In this document: positions 19,539-28,926 of the stretch, piece by piece
How positions within the stretch are numbered: position 1 is the first letter of the stretch
How the letters are laid out: each line of letters opens with the position of its first letter
The notes under the pieces: generated by a model
Seen by the model: the letters and a program-made list of their open reading frames with translations, nothing else
Told to the model about the DNA's origin: nothing
The model's database searches: none
Source of the DNA: Pigmentiphaga sp. NML080357
GTDB lineage: Bacteria > Pseudomonadota > Gammaproteobacteria > Burkholderiales > Burkholderiaceae_B
Length of the DNA stretch: 64,000 nucleotides
Assembly (NCBI RefSeq): GCF_002188465.1
Contig: NZ_NINW01000045.1
Span: 1-64,000 of the forward strand
Direction of reading: 5' to 3'
Position numbers and translations under genes: made by a program

Positions 19539-19920
19539 AACGCACGTAAACAGGATCAGGCGCCTTCGGGCGCCCGGCAGGGCCCGGATGATGTTCAGAC
19601 GCGGGCGCGTGGGGCAGGAGCCCCCGCCCAGCGCACCATCCGGCCCCTGCGCATGCTGCTTTGTCGAACACAAGGCGGCGGCGGCCGGGCAAACGGAGAC
19701 GTCATCCGGCAGGCGGGAAACCGCTTGCCAAGTCATTCGACATGGGTCGCACCGGTTGCGGGTTATGTCGAATGGCTGTGTGCAGCATTCATTAGCGCAA
19801 ACTGATTCCGCTGTTGAGGCAGTTGTTCATCAGTAGGGCTTGCGCCGATGAATAGCCCGTGAGGATGGTCCGAGCGGGTTCGTGTTCTGGGTCCCTGAAC
19901 GTCTCGTAAAGGAGCAGACC
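19539..19920 (+). promoter_or_regulatory. nrdB-histone intergenic region
   Basis: A 382-base gap. Near its start a hairpin GGCGCC-TTC-GGGCGCC (19560-19575) has no T-tract, so it is a weak terminator candidate for nrdAB. The last 150 bases are less GC-rich and should carry the histone promoter, but I cannot identify convincing -35/-10 boxes. A clear ribosome site AAAGGAG (19908-19914) precedes the histone start. I see no other gene. Confidence 0.4.
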
Positions 19921-20421
19921 ATGGCGACAGCCAAGAAGGCCGCGAAGAAGGCGGCAGCCAAGAAAGCCCCGGCCAAGAAGGCCCCGGCCAAAAAGGCGGC
20001 AGTGAAGAAGGTAGCGGCGAAGAAGGCTCCGGCCAAGAAAGCCGCAGTGAAGAAGACTGCAGCCAAGAAGGCCCCGGCCAAGAAAGCCGCAGTGAAGAAG
20101 ACCGCTGCCAAGAAGGCTCCGGCCAAGAAAGCCGCGGTGAAGAAGACCGCTGCCAAGAAGGCTCCGGCCAAGAAAGCCGCGGTGAAGAAGACTGCTGCCA
20201 AGAAGGCCCCGGCCAAAAAGGCTGCGGTGAAGAAGACCGCTGCCAAGAAGGCTCCGGCCAAGAAGGCTGCGGCCAAGAAGCCCGCCGCCAAAAAGGCTTC
20301 TGCCAAGAAGCCTGCTGCCAAGAAGCCTGCCCCTGCGCCGTCCACCGCGGCAGCGCCGGGCGCAAAAACGGCCCTCAATCCCGCAGCAGCTTGGCCTTTC
20401 CCTACGGGCAGCCGTCCGTAA
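19921..20421 (+). CDS. Histone H1-like DNA-binding protein (BpH1-like)
   Basis: A 166-aa very basic protein built almost wholly from repeats of [15 protein letters not shown]-type heptad-like units, resembling the C-terminal tail of eukaryotic histone H1 and Bordetella BpH1. It would compact DNA without sequence specificity. About 10 repeat blocks occupy residues 3-135; the short non-repetitive end is [29 protein letters not shown]-like. The start is the ATG at 19921 with AAAGGAG. The DNA is tandemly repetitive (AAGAAGGC/TCCGGCCAAG), so its length should vary between strains, as reported for BpH1. A strong terminator follows. Confidence 0.92.
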   Translation: MATAKKAAKKAAAKKAPAKKAPAKKAAVKKVAAKKAPAKKAAVKKTAAKKAPAKKAAVKKTAAKKAPAKKAAVKKTAAKKAPAKKAAVKKTAAKKAPAKKAAVKKTAAKKAPAKKAAAKKPAAKKASAKKPAAKKPAPAPSTAAAPGAKTALNPAAAWPFPTGSRP

Positions 20422-20455
20422 GCGATCAATCGGAGCGCCTTGCGCTCTGATTCGG

Positions 20456-20488
20456 CCCCGCCCACGCGCAAGCTTGGGCGGGGTTTTT
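20456..20488 (+). terminator. Terminator of the histone gene
   Basis: A 9-bp perfect stem CCCCGCCCA/TGGGCGGGG followed by TTTTT is a strong rho-independent terminator 35 bases after the histone stop. Confidence 0.92.
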
Positions 20489-20501
20489 ATTTCCCCGAGG
20501 A

Positions 20502-20614
20502 AGCCCACCCCCTGGCGGCCTTTGGCCGCTCCCCCACAAGGGGGCGGCGCTGGCGGACCGGCAAAGCCGGATCCGCATCGTCCCCGGGGGCGCCCGTAAG
20601 GGCGTAGGGGGGGA
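20502..20614. repeat. Dispersed hairpin repeat, copy B
   Basis: GC-rich element with the module order CCCCCACAAGGGGGCG, then the hairpin GGCGGACCGGC-AAA-GCCGGATCCGC, then CCCCGGGGGCGCCCGTAAGGGCGTAGGGGGG. It lies between the histone terminator and yggT, and its right edge abuts a promoter-like TATACAAT at 20621-20628 for yggT. Confidence 0.75.
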
Positions 20615-20675
20615 CTGTACTATACAATCAGAGCCCCCCATTCCGCCTGCGGGACAGGCGCCAACCGGAGCTTCC

Positions 20676-21233
20676 ATGTTCGGCGACATTGCCCGATTCC
20701 TGCTCAATATCGTCTTCACGCTGTACGGCGCAGTGCTGCTGCTGCGGCTGTGGCTGCAGTTCGTCCGGCTGCCGCCGTACAACCCTGTTTCGCGCACGGT
20801 GTTCCAGGTTACCGACTGGATCGTGATTCCGCTGCGGCGGGTGCTCGGCGGCCGAGGGGGCATAGACTGGGCCTGCGTGGCGGCCGCCTGGTTGACGGCG
20901 CTGGTCTACCTGGCGGCGGTCATGCTGCTGGGCGGCGCCAACCCGCTGTCCATCCTGCCCGATGGACTGTGGATCGCACTGCTCTTGATGCTCAAATGGG
21001 GCATCAACCTGGTCATGTGGGTAACGCTGCTGATGGCCATCCTGTCGTGGGTGAACCCCAGCGCGCCGGCGATGCCGGTCCTGTACGCGCTGACCGCGCC
21101 GCTGCTCGATCCGATCCGCCGCATCCTGCCCTCGCTGGGCGGGCTGGACCTGTCGCCGCTGGTGCTGTTCCTGCTGACGCAGATCGCGTTGATGGTGCTG
21201 TCCCGTATCGGGCTGCCCATATTCGGGCTGTAG
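20676..21233 (+). CDS. YggT family membrane protein
   Basis: A 185-aa inner-membrane protein with two tandem YggT domains, each a pair of hydrophobic helices followed by an amphipathic stretch. The repeat signatures are NPVSRTVFQVTDWIVIPLRRVL (about 36-57) and NPSAPAMPVLYALTAPLLDPIRRILP (about 128-153). YggT proteins have been linked to cell shape, division and osmotic tolerance, but no biochemical role is firm. The start ATG at 20676 is preceded by GGAG. Confidence 0.9.
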   Translation: MFGDIARFLLNIVFTLYGAVLLLRLWLQFVRLPPYNPVSRTVFQVTDWIVIPLRRVLGGRGGIDWACVAAAWLTALVYLAAVMLLGGANPLSILPDGLWIALLLMLKWGINLVMWVTLLMAILSWVNPSAPAMPVLYALTAPLLDPIRRILPSLGGLDLSPLVLFLLTQIALMVLSRIGLPIFGL

Positions 21234-21271
21234 ACGCAGCGCCCGCGCCTGCCTCGGGCTCGCAAAAAACC

Positions 21272-21318
21272 GACGGGCAGGCCGGTCGGCATCGCTGCCG
21301 CCCGGCCTGCCCGTCTTG
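21272..21318. terminator. Bidirectional terminator yggT / SlyB-like gene
   Basis: A 14-bp stem GACGGGCAGGCCGG/CCGGCCTGCCCGTC lies between convergent genes. On the minus strand the stem is followed by GGTTTTTTG (the plus strand reads CAAAAAACC at 21262-21270); on the plus strand TTGTT follows. It is strong for the minus-strand gene and weaker for yggT. Confidence 0.85.
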
Positions 21319-21338
21319 TTCCGGCGCCTGGCGAAAGC

Positions 21339-21839
21339 CTACAGGTGCGTCACCCGCGTCACGCCGGTACCGCTCAACACGCGGACCCGGTCGCCCACAT
21401 AGAACTTCTCGTCGGCCTCCTGGACGATGGAGCGCACCTCGCCGTTCTCGAAGCGGACGGTGATTTCCAGGCCGGTACGCTTGGACAATCCGCCTTCGAC
21501 CGCCTGGCCGGCGATACCGCCGGCAATGGCGCCGAGGACCGAGGAGATGATCTGGCCGCGGCCTCCGCCTATGCTGCTGCCGGCCACTCCGCCGATGATG
21601 GCGCCGCCGGCCGTGCCGACACCGGTCTGGCCGCGGTCGATGGTGACCTCCCGGACCGATTCCACCGTGCCAAGCCGCACCACCTGCTCACGCTGGGCCT
21701 GGTTGCGCTCGTACACGGAGGCCGAATTGCTACCCGTCGCGCACCCGGCCAGCAACGCCAGCGCGGACAGTGCCGCCGCGACGGCCATGGCGCGGCCGCG
21801 TCCGGCGGCCTGGGGAATAGACGAAATAGATCGATTCAT
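21339..21839 (-). CDS. SlyB/Pcp-like glycine-zipper outer-membrane lipoprotein
   Basis: A 166-aa lipoprotein with a signal peptide ending in lipobox LLAGC (about residue 33) and a central glycine-zipper 2TM domain, GTAGGAIIGGVAGSSIGGGRG...VLGAIAGGIAGQAVEG (about 75-115). A small C-terminal beta domain ends YVGDRVRVLSGTGVTRVTHL. This architecture is that of the SlyB/Pcp family of envelope stress lipoproteins. It has a strong shared terminator and sits alone. Confidence 0.88.
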   Translation of the reverse strand: MNRSISSIPQAAGRGRAMAVAAALSALALLAGCATGSNSASVYERNQAQREQVVRLGTVESVREVTIDRGQTGVGTAGGAIIGGVAGSSIGGGRGQIISSVLGAIAGGIAGQAVEGGLSKRTGLEITVRFENGEVRSIVQEADEKFYVGDRVRVLSGTGVTRVTHL

Positions 21840-22004
21840 AGAGCCATCCTGATGGGAAAGCGGATAGGTGCCGCAGCACTATCTTATTGGTGAATAACAA
21901 GTCTTTGGACTGGATTTATACCGCGCCGGTTCGAATTCGGGCCGCCGGACTCTTGCATCTGGCGGGCAAGGTTGTTTCAAACCATGACGGCGGCGGCACG
22001 CTTC

Positions 22005-22961
22005 TCAGCCTCTGGGCAGTGTCAGTCCGTAGCTGCGCTCAAGCCGTGCCGAGATCTCGTCGCGGCTGACGTGATGGTTCTGCGGCCCGCGGCTGCCCAC
22101 CTTGATGGCCCCCATGAGGCTGGCAAGCTTGCAGCAATCTTCCCAGCGCCAATCCAGGGTGATGCCGTACAGCAGGCCGGCGCGATAGGCGTCGCCGCAT
22201 CCTGTCGGATCGACCACGGCCTCGGCCTTGACCGGATCGATATGGACCTCGCGGCCATTGGTGAGCAGCGTCGATCCCTTTTCTCCACGGGTGACGATGG
22301 CCGCCTGCAGGCCCGACGCGATGTCGGCCATGCTGCGGCCGGTGCGCTGCTCGACCACGTGGGCCTCGTAGTCGTTGACGGTCAACACCTGCGCCAATGC
22401 CAGCATTTCCTCGAGATCGTCGCCGTCGAACAGCGGCATCGCCTGGCCAAGGTCGAAAATGAACGGAATTCCCCGCGCGTGCAAACGCCGCGCATGGGCA
22501 AACATCCCCTCCTTGGCGTCCGGCGCGACGATGCCCCAGACGCCCGGCGCCGCGGTCAGGTCGTTGCTGGCCGCCGCCGACATGGCGCCCGGATGGAAGG
22601 CCGTGATCTGGTTGTCGACCAGGTCGGTGGTGATGAAGCACTGCGCGGTGAAGGTGCCGGGAACGACTTTCACCCAATCGACGTTGATGCCCTGCTCGCG
22701 CATCCGGCGCAGATAATCGCCCGAGTCTTCTCCGACCGTGGCCACCGGCACCGGCGTGCCGCCGAGCAGGCGCAGGTTGTAGGCGATGTTACCCGCGCAG
22801 CCGCCATACTCCTTGCGCATCGACGGCACCAGGAACGACACGCTCAGGGCGTGCACCTGCTCGGGCAGGATGTGTTCCTGGAACTTGCCCTCGAACACCA
22901 TGATCGTATCGAACGCTACGGAGCCGCAGATGATGACGGGGGCGGTTTCGGGATGGGCCAT
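22005..22961 (-). CDS. PfkB-family carbohydrate/nucleoside kinase
   Basis: A 318-aa ribokinase-fold sugar kinase, most like the adenosine-kinase/YegV group. N-terminal GSVAFDTIMVFEG and GGCAGNIAYNLRLLGG (about 53-68) form PfkB signature 1. The C-terminal DPTGCGDAYRAGLLYG (about 245-260) is signature 2 with the catalytic Asp. The start is 22961 (MAHPETAPVIICG). The start of this gene overlaps the end region of the zinc-ribbon gene upstream, so the two are likely cotranscribed. The substrate cannot be read from the sequence. Confidence 0.85.
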   Translation of the reverse strand: MAHPETAPVIICGSVAFDTIMVFEGKFQEHILPEQVHALSVSFLVPSMRKEYGGCAGNIAYNLRLLGGTPVPVATVGEDSGDYLRRMREQGINVDWVKVVPGTFTAQCFITTDLVDNQITAFHPGAMSAAASNDLTAAPGVWGIVAPDAKEGMFAHARRLHARGIPFIFDLGQAMPLFDGDDLEEMLALAQVLTVNDYEAHVVEQRTGRSMADIASGLQAAIVTRGEKGSTLLTNGREVHIDPVKAEAVVDPTGCGDAYRAGLLYGITLDWRWEDCCKLASLMGAIKVGSRGPQNHHVSRDEISARLERSYGLTLPRG

Positions 22962-22966
22962 GGCGA

Positions 22967-24190
22967 TCAGGGATAGAAAATGGCGACGCGGTAGCCGGTG
23001 GCGTGCGCGTCGATGGTTTCGATGGGAATCCGCAGGGTCCGTTCTTCGAGCGGGCCCAGCGGCTTGGCGAAATCCTGCGGCGGCAGATACACCGACGGTT
23101 GCAGGATGCGGCGGGCCGCCACCGCGTCCGACAAATCCATCAGCGACAACTCGATGGCCGGCCAGGACTGCGGGAAGGCGGCGCGATTGCGCAGCACGAT
23201 GCGAAGCGCCAGCCGGCGCACCGGCAGCACCACCTCGGAAGGCTCCTCCGCGGCGGCGTCCTGCGGATCGGCGATGGGCGGGGCGAACCCGGGGGACTCC
23301 GGCGACCAAGGCTCGACGGACGAGGACTCGATGACCAGCAGTTCGGGGGCGCGGGGATAACCCACCGTGCACTGCAAGCGCTGGCACATGCCTTCGAGCA
23401 GCGGGCGCAGCTGCGGCACGCGGGTCGCCAGTTCGGCGCGGAAGATCCAGAGCGCCTGGGCCATCAAGACCAGCAGCGCGACCAGGGCTGCGAGCCCCCA
23501 CAACCATTGGGCGCGGCGCCGGCGTTGCCGGGTCTCGTCGTCGAGGAAATCCGCGGCATCCGGCGGCGCGGGAAACCCGGTCTTGGCCTCGGCGACGAAC
23601 GGCTCGGGGGGACGATCGACGGCCACGGCCGGCACGGCATCCGGCGTCGTGACCGCGACCGGGGGCGCGGCCTCTTGCGGGGCGTCGTGGGCCGGCAAGG
23701 AAGCGGCCTCGCCCGTCGCCATGACGCGCCGGGATCGCAACACCACGGGCAGTTCCTCTGCGGGCGGCGGGTACGCCGCCGCTTCGGGCGTCTCCGGCAC
23801 GGCCGGCTGGTCGGCGGTGGATAGCTGGACGGCGGGTGCCGCAGGCGCGTCCTCACTCGCAGTCCGATCCGCCGCAAGCACCGGCTCGGCGGGCGACGGC
23901 GGATAGAGCATGGACAGAGGCTCCGCCTCGTCGTGCGCAGGCGGCGCGACCCAGCCCTCCCCACGCTTGCGCAACACGAGCGGTTCGCCCGACGAGTCTG
24001 GCACGGGCGCCGCGCCGAGCGATACGGGACGGGGCGGTCCGCCGGCGGGATCGAGCTCGATCAGGCTGTCGCTGCTATCGAATGCCTCGTTGCACACGCC
24101 GCAGCGCACCCAGCCGCCGCGCAGCTTGACCTGGTCCGGTACGACCCGGAACGCCGTGGCGCAGTGGGGGCAGCGAGTGGCGAGGACCAT
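22967..24190 (-). CDS. Zinc-ribbon / DUF3426 membrane protein
   Basis: A 407-aa protein beginning with an MJ0042-type zinc ribbon, CPHCATAF...VRCGVCNEAFDS (four cysteines within residues 7-37). A long acidic, proline-rich linker of about 180 residues follows. One transmembrane helix (WLWGLAALVALLVLMAQALWIF, about 231-252) precedes a periplasmic DUF3426 domain with CQRLQCTVGYPRAPELLVIESSSVEP. Such proteins are widespread beside prmA and accBC in beta-proteobacteria. Function unknown. It lies between prmA and the PfkB kinase on the same strand. Confidence 0.88.
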   Translation of the reverse strand: MVLATRCPHCATAFRVVPDQVKLRGGWVRCGVCNEAFDSSDSLIELDPAGGPPRPVSLGAAPVPDSSGEPLVLRKRGEGWVAPPAHDEAEPLSMLYPPSPAEPVLAADRTASEDAPAAPAVQLSTADQPAVPETPEAAAYPPPAEELPVVLRSRRVMATGEAASLPAHDAPQEAAPPVAVTTPDAVPAVAVDRPPEPFVAEAKTGFPAPPDAADFLDDETRQRRRRAQWLWGLAALVALLVLMAQALWIFRAELATRVPQLRPLLEGMCQRLQCTVGYPRAPELLVIESSSVEPWSPESPGFAPPIADPQDAAAEEPSEVVLPVRRLALRIVLRNRAAFPQSWPAIELSLMDLSDAVAARRILQPSVYLPPQDFAKPLGPLEERTLRIPIETIDAHATGYRVAIFYP

Positions 24191-24202
24191 GGGGCGGATC
24201 CG

Positions 24203-25096
24203 TCAGGCCGGACGTTGTCCGTGCAGGCATACCCAGCCGTCGAGCGCGCGCCATACGGTCAGGGAGAGCCACGGCGCATAGGCCTGCGCCACTTCCTCGG
24301 CCTGGCGCTCGAGCACGCCGGACAGTATCAGGTCGCCGCCCGGCAGCACGCGATCGCACAGCATGGGGGCCAGCACCTTGAGAGGGTTGGACAGGATGTT
24401 GGCGACCACGACGTCAGCGCGCCAGCCCTGGCGCACATCGGGCAGTCCGGTCAGGACCTCCGCGCCGTTGGCGGTGGCGTTGGCCTGGGCGGCTTGCACC
24501 GCCTGCGGGTCGATGTCGATGCCCACGGTCTCGCCGGCGCCCAGCTTGCGCGCGGCAATCGCCAGGATCCCCGAACCGCAGCCGTAATCGAGCACGCTGC
24601 AACCGGGGCGCAGGTGGCGCGCCAGCCAGGCCAGGCACAGATGCGTGGTGGGATGGCTGCCCGTGCCGAAAGCCAGCCCCGGGTCCAGCCGGATGGAAAC
24701 CGTCCCGGGACGGTCAGGCACCTCGTGCCACGTCGGCACGATCCAGACACGGCCTTCGATCTCGATCGGCTCGAATTGCGATTGGGTCAGCCGGACCCAA
24801 TCGGCGTCCGGCACTTCGCGCAACTGCCAGGCGGGCGCTTCCGGGATCCCGCAGGCGGCGCAAGCGACGGCCAGCATCTGGGCGGGATCCTCGCCGTCGG
24901 GCAACAGCGCCACGACGCGATTACGCGACCACGCCTGGGTTTCCGGCTCCAGCCCCGGCTCGCCGAACAGCGGCCGTTCCGCGTCGGTACCGAAATCGGC
25001 ATCCTCGACGGATACCGACAGCACACCGGCGTCCAGCAGCGCGTCGGACAGCGGCTCGGCCAGTTGCTCGGCGCAATCGAACACCAGTTCGCGCAT
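24203..25096 (-). CDS. prmA: Ribosomal protein L11 methyltransferase
   Basis: SAM-dependent trimethylation of ribosomal protein L11. The N-terminal recognition domain begins [34 protein letters not shown]. The methyltransferase core contains [23 protein letters not shown] (about 142-165), SAM-binding [19 protein letters not shown] (about 175-193) and [12 protein letters not shown] (catalytic NILxNPL). At 297 aa it is full length. It is 10 bases after accC, on the same strand. Confidence 0.97.
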   Translation of the reverse strand: MRELVFDCAEQLAEPLSDALLDAGVLSVSVEDADFGTDAERPLFGEPGLEPETQAWSRNRVVALLPDGEDPAQMLAVACAACGIPEAPAWQLREVPDADWVRLTQSQFEPIEIEGRVWIVPTWHEVPDRPGTVSIRLDPGLAFGTGSHPTTHLCLAWLARHLRPGCSVLDYGCGSGILAIAARKLGAGETVGIDIDPQAVQAAQANATANGAEVLTGLPDVRQGWRADVVVANILSNPLKVLAPMLCDRVLPGGDLILSGVLERQAEEVAQAYAPWLSLTVWRALDGWVCLHGQRPA

Positions 25097-25105
25097 GACG
25101 GGCTC

Positions 25106-26455
25106 TTAGTCCGGACGCTGCGCCAGACGATGCTCCAGATAATGGATGTTGGTGCCGCCCTCGATGAAGCGGGCATCCTGGAGCAACTCCCGGTGCAGCG
25201 CGATATTGGTCGAAATTCCATCTACGGCCATTTCCGACAGCGCGATGCGCATCCGGGCCAGCGCCTGGTCGCGCGTGTCGCCGAAGGCGATCACCTTGGC
25301 GATCATGGAGTCGTAGTTGGGCGGGACGAAATACCCATTGTAGACGTGCGAATCGACGCGGATGCCGGGGCCGCCGGGAACGTGCCAATTGGTGATGCGG
25401 CCCGGGCTGGGCGTGAAGCGGAACGGATCCTCGGCATTGATGCGGCACTCGATGGCGTGGCCGCGGAAAATGATGTCGCGCTGGCGCAGCCGCAGCTTCT
25501 CGCCGGCGGCGATGCGGATCTGCTCCTGCACCAGGTCCACGCCGGTGATCGCCTCGGTCACGGGATGCTCGACCTGGATGCGCGTGTTCATCTCGATGAA
25601 ATAGAACTCGCCGTTCTCGTACAGGAACTCGAACGTGCCCGCGCCGCGATAGCCGATCTTGCGGCAGGCGTCGGCGCAGCGGTCGCCGATGCGGTCGATG
25701 AGCCGGCGCGGAATGTGCGGCGCCGGCGCTTCCTCGATGATTTTCTGGTGGCGGCGCTGCATGGAGCAATCGCGCTCGCCCAGCCAGATGGCGCCGCGCT
25801 GGCCGTCGGCCAGCACCTGGATCTCGACGTGGCGAGGGTTCTCGAGGAACTTCTCCATGTACACGTCGGGATTGTTGAACGCGGCGCCCGCTTCCGAGCG
25901 CGTCATGGTCACGGCATTGAGCAGCGCGGCCTCGGTATGGACCACGCGCATGCCCCGGCCCCCGCCGCCGCCCGCTGCCTTGATGATGACCGGATAGCCG
26001 ATCTTGCGGGCAATCTGGATGATTTCCTTGGGATCGTCGGGCAACGCGCCATCGGATCCGGGCACCACGGGCACGCCCGCGGCGATCATGGCCTGCTTGG
26101 CGCTGACCTTGTCGCCCATCAGGCGGATGGATTCAGGCTTGGGGCCGATGAACACGAAGCCGCTTTTCTCGACCCGTTCGGCGAAATCGGCATTCTCGGA
26201 CAGGAAGCCGTAGCCGGGATGGATGGCTTCGGCGTCGGTCACCTCGGCCGCCGAAATGATGGCCGGCATGTTCAGATAGCTCTCGCGCGAAGGCGCGGGT
26301 CCGATGCATACCGATTCGTCGGCCAGCTTGACGTATTTGGCCTCGCGGTCGGCCTCGGAGTGCACGACCACACTCTTGATCCCCAGCTCGCGGCAGGCGC
26401 GCTGGATGCGCAGGGCGATTTCCCCGCGATTGGCGATCAGGATCTTTTCAAACAT
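25106..26455 (-). CDS. accC: Acetyl-CoA carboxylase biotin carboxylase subunit
   Basis: ATP-grasp biotin carboxylase of fatty-acid synthesis. It starts [17 protein letters not shown] at 26455; an in-frame extension to 26611 is spurious. The ATP-grasp glycine loop [11 protein letters not shown] lies near 159-169. Also present are [30 protein letters not shown] and the catalytic [16 protein letters not shown] (about 286-301). At 449 aa it has family length. It follows accB by 169 bases. Confidence 0.98.
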   Translation of the reverse strand: MFEKILIANRGEIALRIQRACRELGIKSVVVHSEADREAKYVKLADESVCIGPAPSRESYLNMPAIISAAEVTDAEAIHPGYGFLSENADFAERVEKSGFVFIGPKPESIRLMGDKVSAKQAMIAAGVPVVPGSDGALPDDPKEIIQIARKIGYPVIIKAAGGGGGRGMRVVHTEAALLNAVTMTRSEAGAAFNNPDVYMEKFLENPRHVEIQVLADGQRGAIWLGERDCSMQRRHQKIIEEAPAPHIPRRLIDRIGDRCADACRKIGYRGAGTFEFLYENGEFYFIEMNTRIQVEHPVTEAITGVDLVQEQIRIAAGEKLRLRQRDIIFRGHAIECRINAEDPFRFTPSPGRITNWHVPGGPGIRVDSHVYNGYFVPPNYDSMIAKVIAFGDTRDQALARMRIALSEMAVDGISTNIALHRELLQDARFIEGGTNIHYLEHRLAQRPD

Positions 26456-26624
26456 GAACGAATGTCCTGAAAAAGTCGGACGACGGATCTGGTCGGCTTG
26501 CTTCGGCGGGGCCGCGGCGGAAGGCGCCTTGCCGGCTCCGGCGCGCCGGTCCGGGCGCCCGACTGATAACACGGTGTGGGGCGCATCAACGAGCAGGGTG
26601 TCGATGCGCATGGTGTCGACCGAT

Positions 26625-27092
26625 TCAGCCGATCACGAACAGAGGTTGACCGAACTCGACCGGCTGGCCGTTCTCGACCAGGATTTCCTTGATGGTGCCG
26701 GCCTTGTCGGCTTCGATCTCGTTGAGCAGCTTCATGGCCTCGATGATGCACAGGGGATCGCCTTCCTTGACCGCCTGGCCGACGTCCACAAACGCCGGCG
26801 CGCCCGGATTGGGCGCGCGGTAGAAGGTGCCCACCATGGGCGACTTGACGATGTGGCCCTGGGCGACGACCGGGGCCGGCGCCGCCGCGGGGGCCGCTTC
26901 GGCGGCAGGGGCCGGGGCGGCGGGCGCCTGGGGCACGACCTGGTAGGCCTGGACCGCCGGCGCAGCGCCGACCTGGCCGCCTTGCGCGAATTTGACGATG
27001 CGCACCTTGCCTTCGCCCTCGGTGATCTCGAGTTCGGCGATACCGGACTCGGCAACCAGGTCGATCAAGGTTTTCAGTTTTCTAAGATCCAT
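26625..27092 (-). CDS. accB: Biotin carboxyl carrier protein of acetyl-CoA carboxylase
   Basis: Carries biotin between AccC and the carboxyltransferase. It starts [23 protein letters not shown] at 27092. An Ala/Pro linker of about 30 residues ([18 protein letters not shown]) follows. The biotinyl domain has the modified lysine in [11 protein letters not shown] (about 118-128) and the thumb-type segment [15 protein letters not shown]. 155 aa. The order aroQ-accB-accC-prmA is conserved in beta-proteobacteria. Confidence 0.97.
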   Translation of the reverse strand: MDLRKLKTLIDLVAESGIAELEITEGEGKVRIVKFAQGGQVGAAPAVQAYQVVPQAPAAPAPAAEAAPAAAPAPVVAQGHIVKSPMVGTFYRAPNPGAPAFVDVGQAVKEGDPLCIIEAMKLLNEIEADKAGTIKEILVENGQPVEFGQPLFVIG

Positions 27093-27114
27093 GGGGCTTC
27101 CCCAATAATTTTCT

Positions 27115-27549
27115 TCAATGCGACAGCGCGTAGCGCACGGCCGCTTCGTAACCATCAGCGCCCAGCCCGGCGATCACGCCGACGGCCAGGTCGGAAAAAT
27201 ACGAACGGTGCCGAAAGGCTTCCCGCTTGTGCACGTTCGACAAATGGACTTCTATGAAAGGCACCGCCACCGCAGCCAGCGCATCCCTGACCGCCACGCT
27301 GGTGTGCGTGAACGCCGCCGGATTGATCACGATGAAGTCGACACCTTCACCCGCTGCCGCCTGGATGCGGTCGACCAGCGCCCCTTCATGGTTGGTCTGG
27401 AACGAGTCGAGCGAGGCGCCATGCTGCTGCGCCAGCGCCTGCAGGCGGGCATCGATGTCGGCCAATGTGGTCGCACCATAGATACCGGGCTCGCGCGTGC
27501 CGAGCAGATTCAGATTCGGGCCGTGCAAAACCAGTATGCGATGGGCCAT
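27115..27549 (-). CDS. aroQ: 3-dehydroquinate dehydratase type II
   Basis: Third step of the shikimate pathway. The 144-aa protein has [18 protein letters not shown] with the catalytic tyrosine, [34 protein letters not shown] and the catalytic-His loop [21 protein letters not shown]. All are diagnostic of type II DHQase. It lies 22 bases upstream of accB. A second shikimate gene, aroE, occurs later in the window. Confidence 0.97.
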   Translation of the reverse strand: MAHRILVLHGPNLNLLGTREPGIYGATTLADIDARLQALAQQHGASLDSFQTNHEGALVDRIQAAAGEGVDFIVINPAAFTHTSVAVRDALAAVAVPFIEVHLSNVHKREAFRHRSYFSDLAVGVIAGLGADGYEAAVRYALSH

Positions 27550-27679
27550 ATGCCTGCGTTGCGATATGGAAGGGCGCGATTTTTACGCAAAACACGCCAT
27601 ATTGTCTATCAATTGTAACGAATTCGCGGCTCCGGCCAGGCCGAAAACGTCCCGGCCGGCTTGCCGGAAGAGGCGTTTC

Positions 27680-28213
27680 TCACGCCGGCACCAGGACGCC
27701 GCGCAGCACATCCGGCTTGATCCGCCCTGAATACTGGTGGATCACGGCCCCTTTTTCATCGATTACAACGGTAAACGGCAACCCGCCACTGGTGTTGCCC
27801 AGCTCGCGCGCCAGCTCGGTCCCGACGTTGCCGGCAATCAACAAAGGATAACCTACCGGAACCTTCTGGACGAATTTTTGCATGTTCGAGGCCGAATCGA
27901 TGCCGATCCCGACAAACTGGGCCTCGTTGGCGAATTCTTTGTGAAGCATGTCGAGCTCGGGCATCTCGTCGACGCATGGCGGGCACCAGGTCGCCCAGAA
28001 ATTGACGACCAGCCGGCGGCCCCGCCATTGCTCGAAGGGGTAGGAGCGGCCGTCCAGGCCCTCGAGCGTCTGCGCATAGAGGATATTGACGGCCCGGTCG
28101 GAAGCGGCGCCGGGCGAAAGCCGCCACCAGGCCACTCCGCCGCCGAGAACGGCAGCCGCCACGCCGGCGCCGCCGTAGAGCAGCAGCTGTCGGCGCTTGC
28201 TGGAAACGCTCAT
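27680..28213 (-). CDS. TlpA-like membrane-anchored thioredoxin
   Basis: A 177-aa periplasmic thiol-disulfide protein. One N-terminal transmembrane or Tat-like segment is preceded by KRRQLLLYGGAGVAAAVLGGG. The thioredoxin fold has active site WATWCPPC (about 72-79). Other TlpA features are the cis-Pro context GGLPFTVVIDEKG and an insertion around FVGIGIDSASNMQKFV. The likely role is reduction of cytochrome-c cysteines or other periplasmic thiols. Its ATG overlaps the stop of the upstream uncharacterised gene (ATGA). Confidence 0.85.
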   Translation of the reverse strand: MSVSSKRRQLLLYGGAGVAAAVLGGGVAWWRLSPGAASDRAVNILYAQTLEGLDGRSYPFEQWRGRRLVVNFWATWCPPCVDEMPELDMLHKEFANEAQFVGIGIDSASNMQKFVQKVPVGYPLLIAGNVGTELARELGNTSGGLPFTVVIDEKGAVIHQYSGRIKPDVLRGVLVPA

Positions 28214-28827
28214 GCAGTCTCCCCCTGCAAGCTTCCCGCGACGTCGTCGAGAAGACGGGCCACGGCGCGGGCATCGCCGCGTTCGGCGCGGCCGTCGGCG
28301 CCGGGCTTGAGGGCGCCCCGCAGGGCCAGGCCATCATAGATGCTCAACATGACGCCTTCCCCCTGCCACAGGAAATAAAGCGCCTCGACCTTGCCTCGGC
28401 CACGGAAATCCGGGCGTTCGCCCACTTCGTACTTGATGCCATGGTTGATCAGGAAAATCTCGACTTCCTTGGAAGAGTCGGCGAAGCACTGCAGCGCGAT
28501 GTCGGAATGCTCGCCGGCGGTGCCGTTCCAGACGGGGCCGACCAGGTAGGGCTGGAAGCGGTCGAGCAGTTCCATGACCGACAGCGCCACCCGGCGCAGC
28601 CTCGCCAGCCGGGCGGGCTGGGTATCGCCCATGAACAACGCCTGGTACTCGCGGACCTCGGTTTCAATTTCGTCGTTGTCCGGCAGCACGTCGCCCCTGG
28701 GCAGGGTGCCCGACCCCACCAGCTGCTTGACCGCCTTGCGCTTGGCGGTACTGTAGTCCAGCCCGTCCTCGGCGATCATCCGGGCCGCGGCAGCGGCGAT
28801 TTCCTGGCGCAAAGAAGAAAACGACAT
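28210..28827 (-). CDS. Uncharacterised protein upstream of tlpA
   Basis: A 205-aa cytoplasmic protein that I do not assign to a characterised family. It begins MSFSSLRQEIAAAAARMIAEDGLDYSTAKRK. The central motif is WNGTAGEHSDIALQCFADSSKEVEIFLINHGIKYEVGERP, which with its HSDI and FADSxKEVEIFL has the look of a minimal nucleotidyltransferase fold; that is a guess. It is divergent from mpl and its end overlaps the thioredoxin start. This small pair next to mpl appears to be a recurring beta-proteobacterial arrangement, as I recall it. Confidence 0.6.
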   Translation of the reverse strand: MSFSSLRQEIAAAAARMIAEDGLDYSTAKRKAVKQLVGSGTLPRGDVLPDNDEIETEVREYQALFMGDTQPARLARLRRVALSVMELLDRFQPYLVGPVWNGTAGEHSDIALQCFADSSKEVEIFLINHGIKYEVGERPDFRGRGKVEALYFLWQGEGVMLSIYDGLALRGALKPGADGRAERGDARAVARLLDDVAGSLQGETA

Positions 28828-28926
28828 GATTGCTCCAAGGGGGTGACCCCGACATCATACTTCGTGTCCCGCGGCGCCGCCGGCCCGGGCGTCTACAATC
28901 CATACCCCGACCGGAAGCAGGCAACC

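Noticed and set aside
15222-19736. A 1504-aa open frame antisense to nrdA-nrdB
   Set aside because: It mirrors the codon positions of two undoubted genes in a GC-rich genome, has no family features and no ribosome site.
19792-20508. Leucine/serine- or alanine-rich ORFs opposite the histone gene
   Set aside because: They are complements of the AAGAAG/GCC repeats and have no independent signals.
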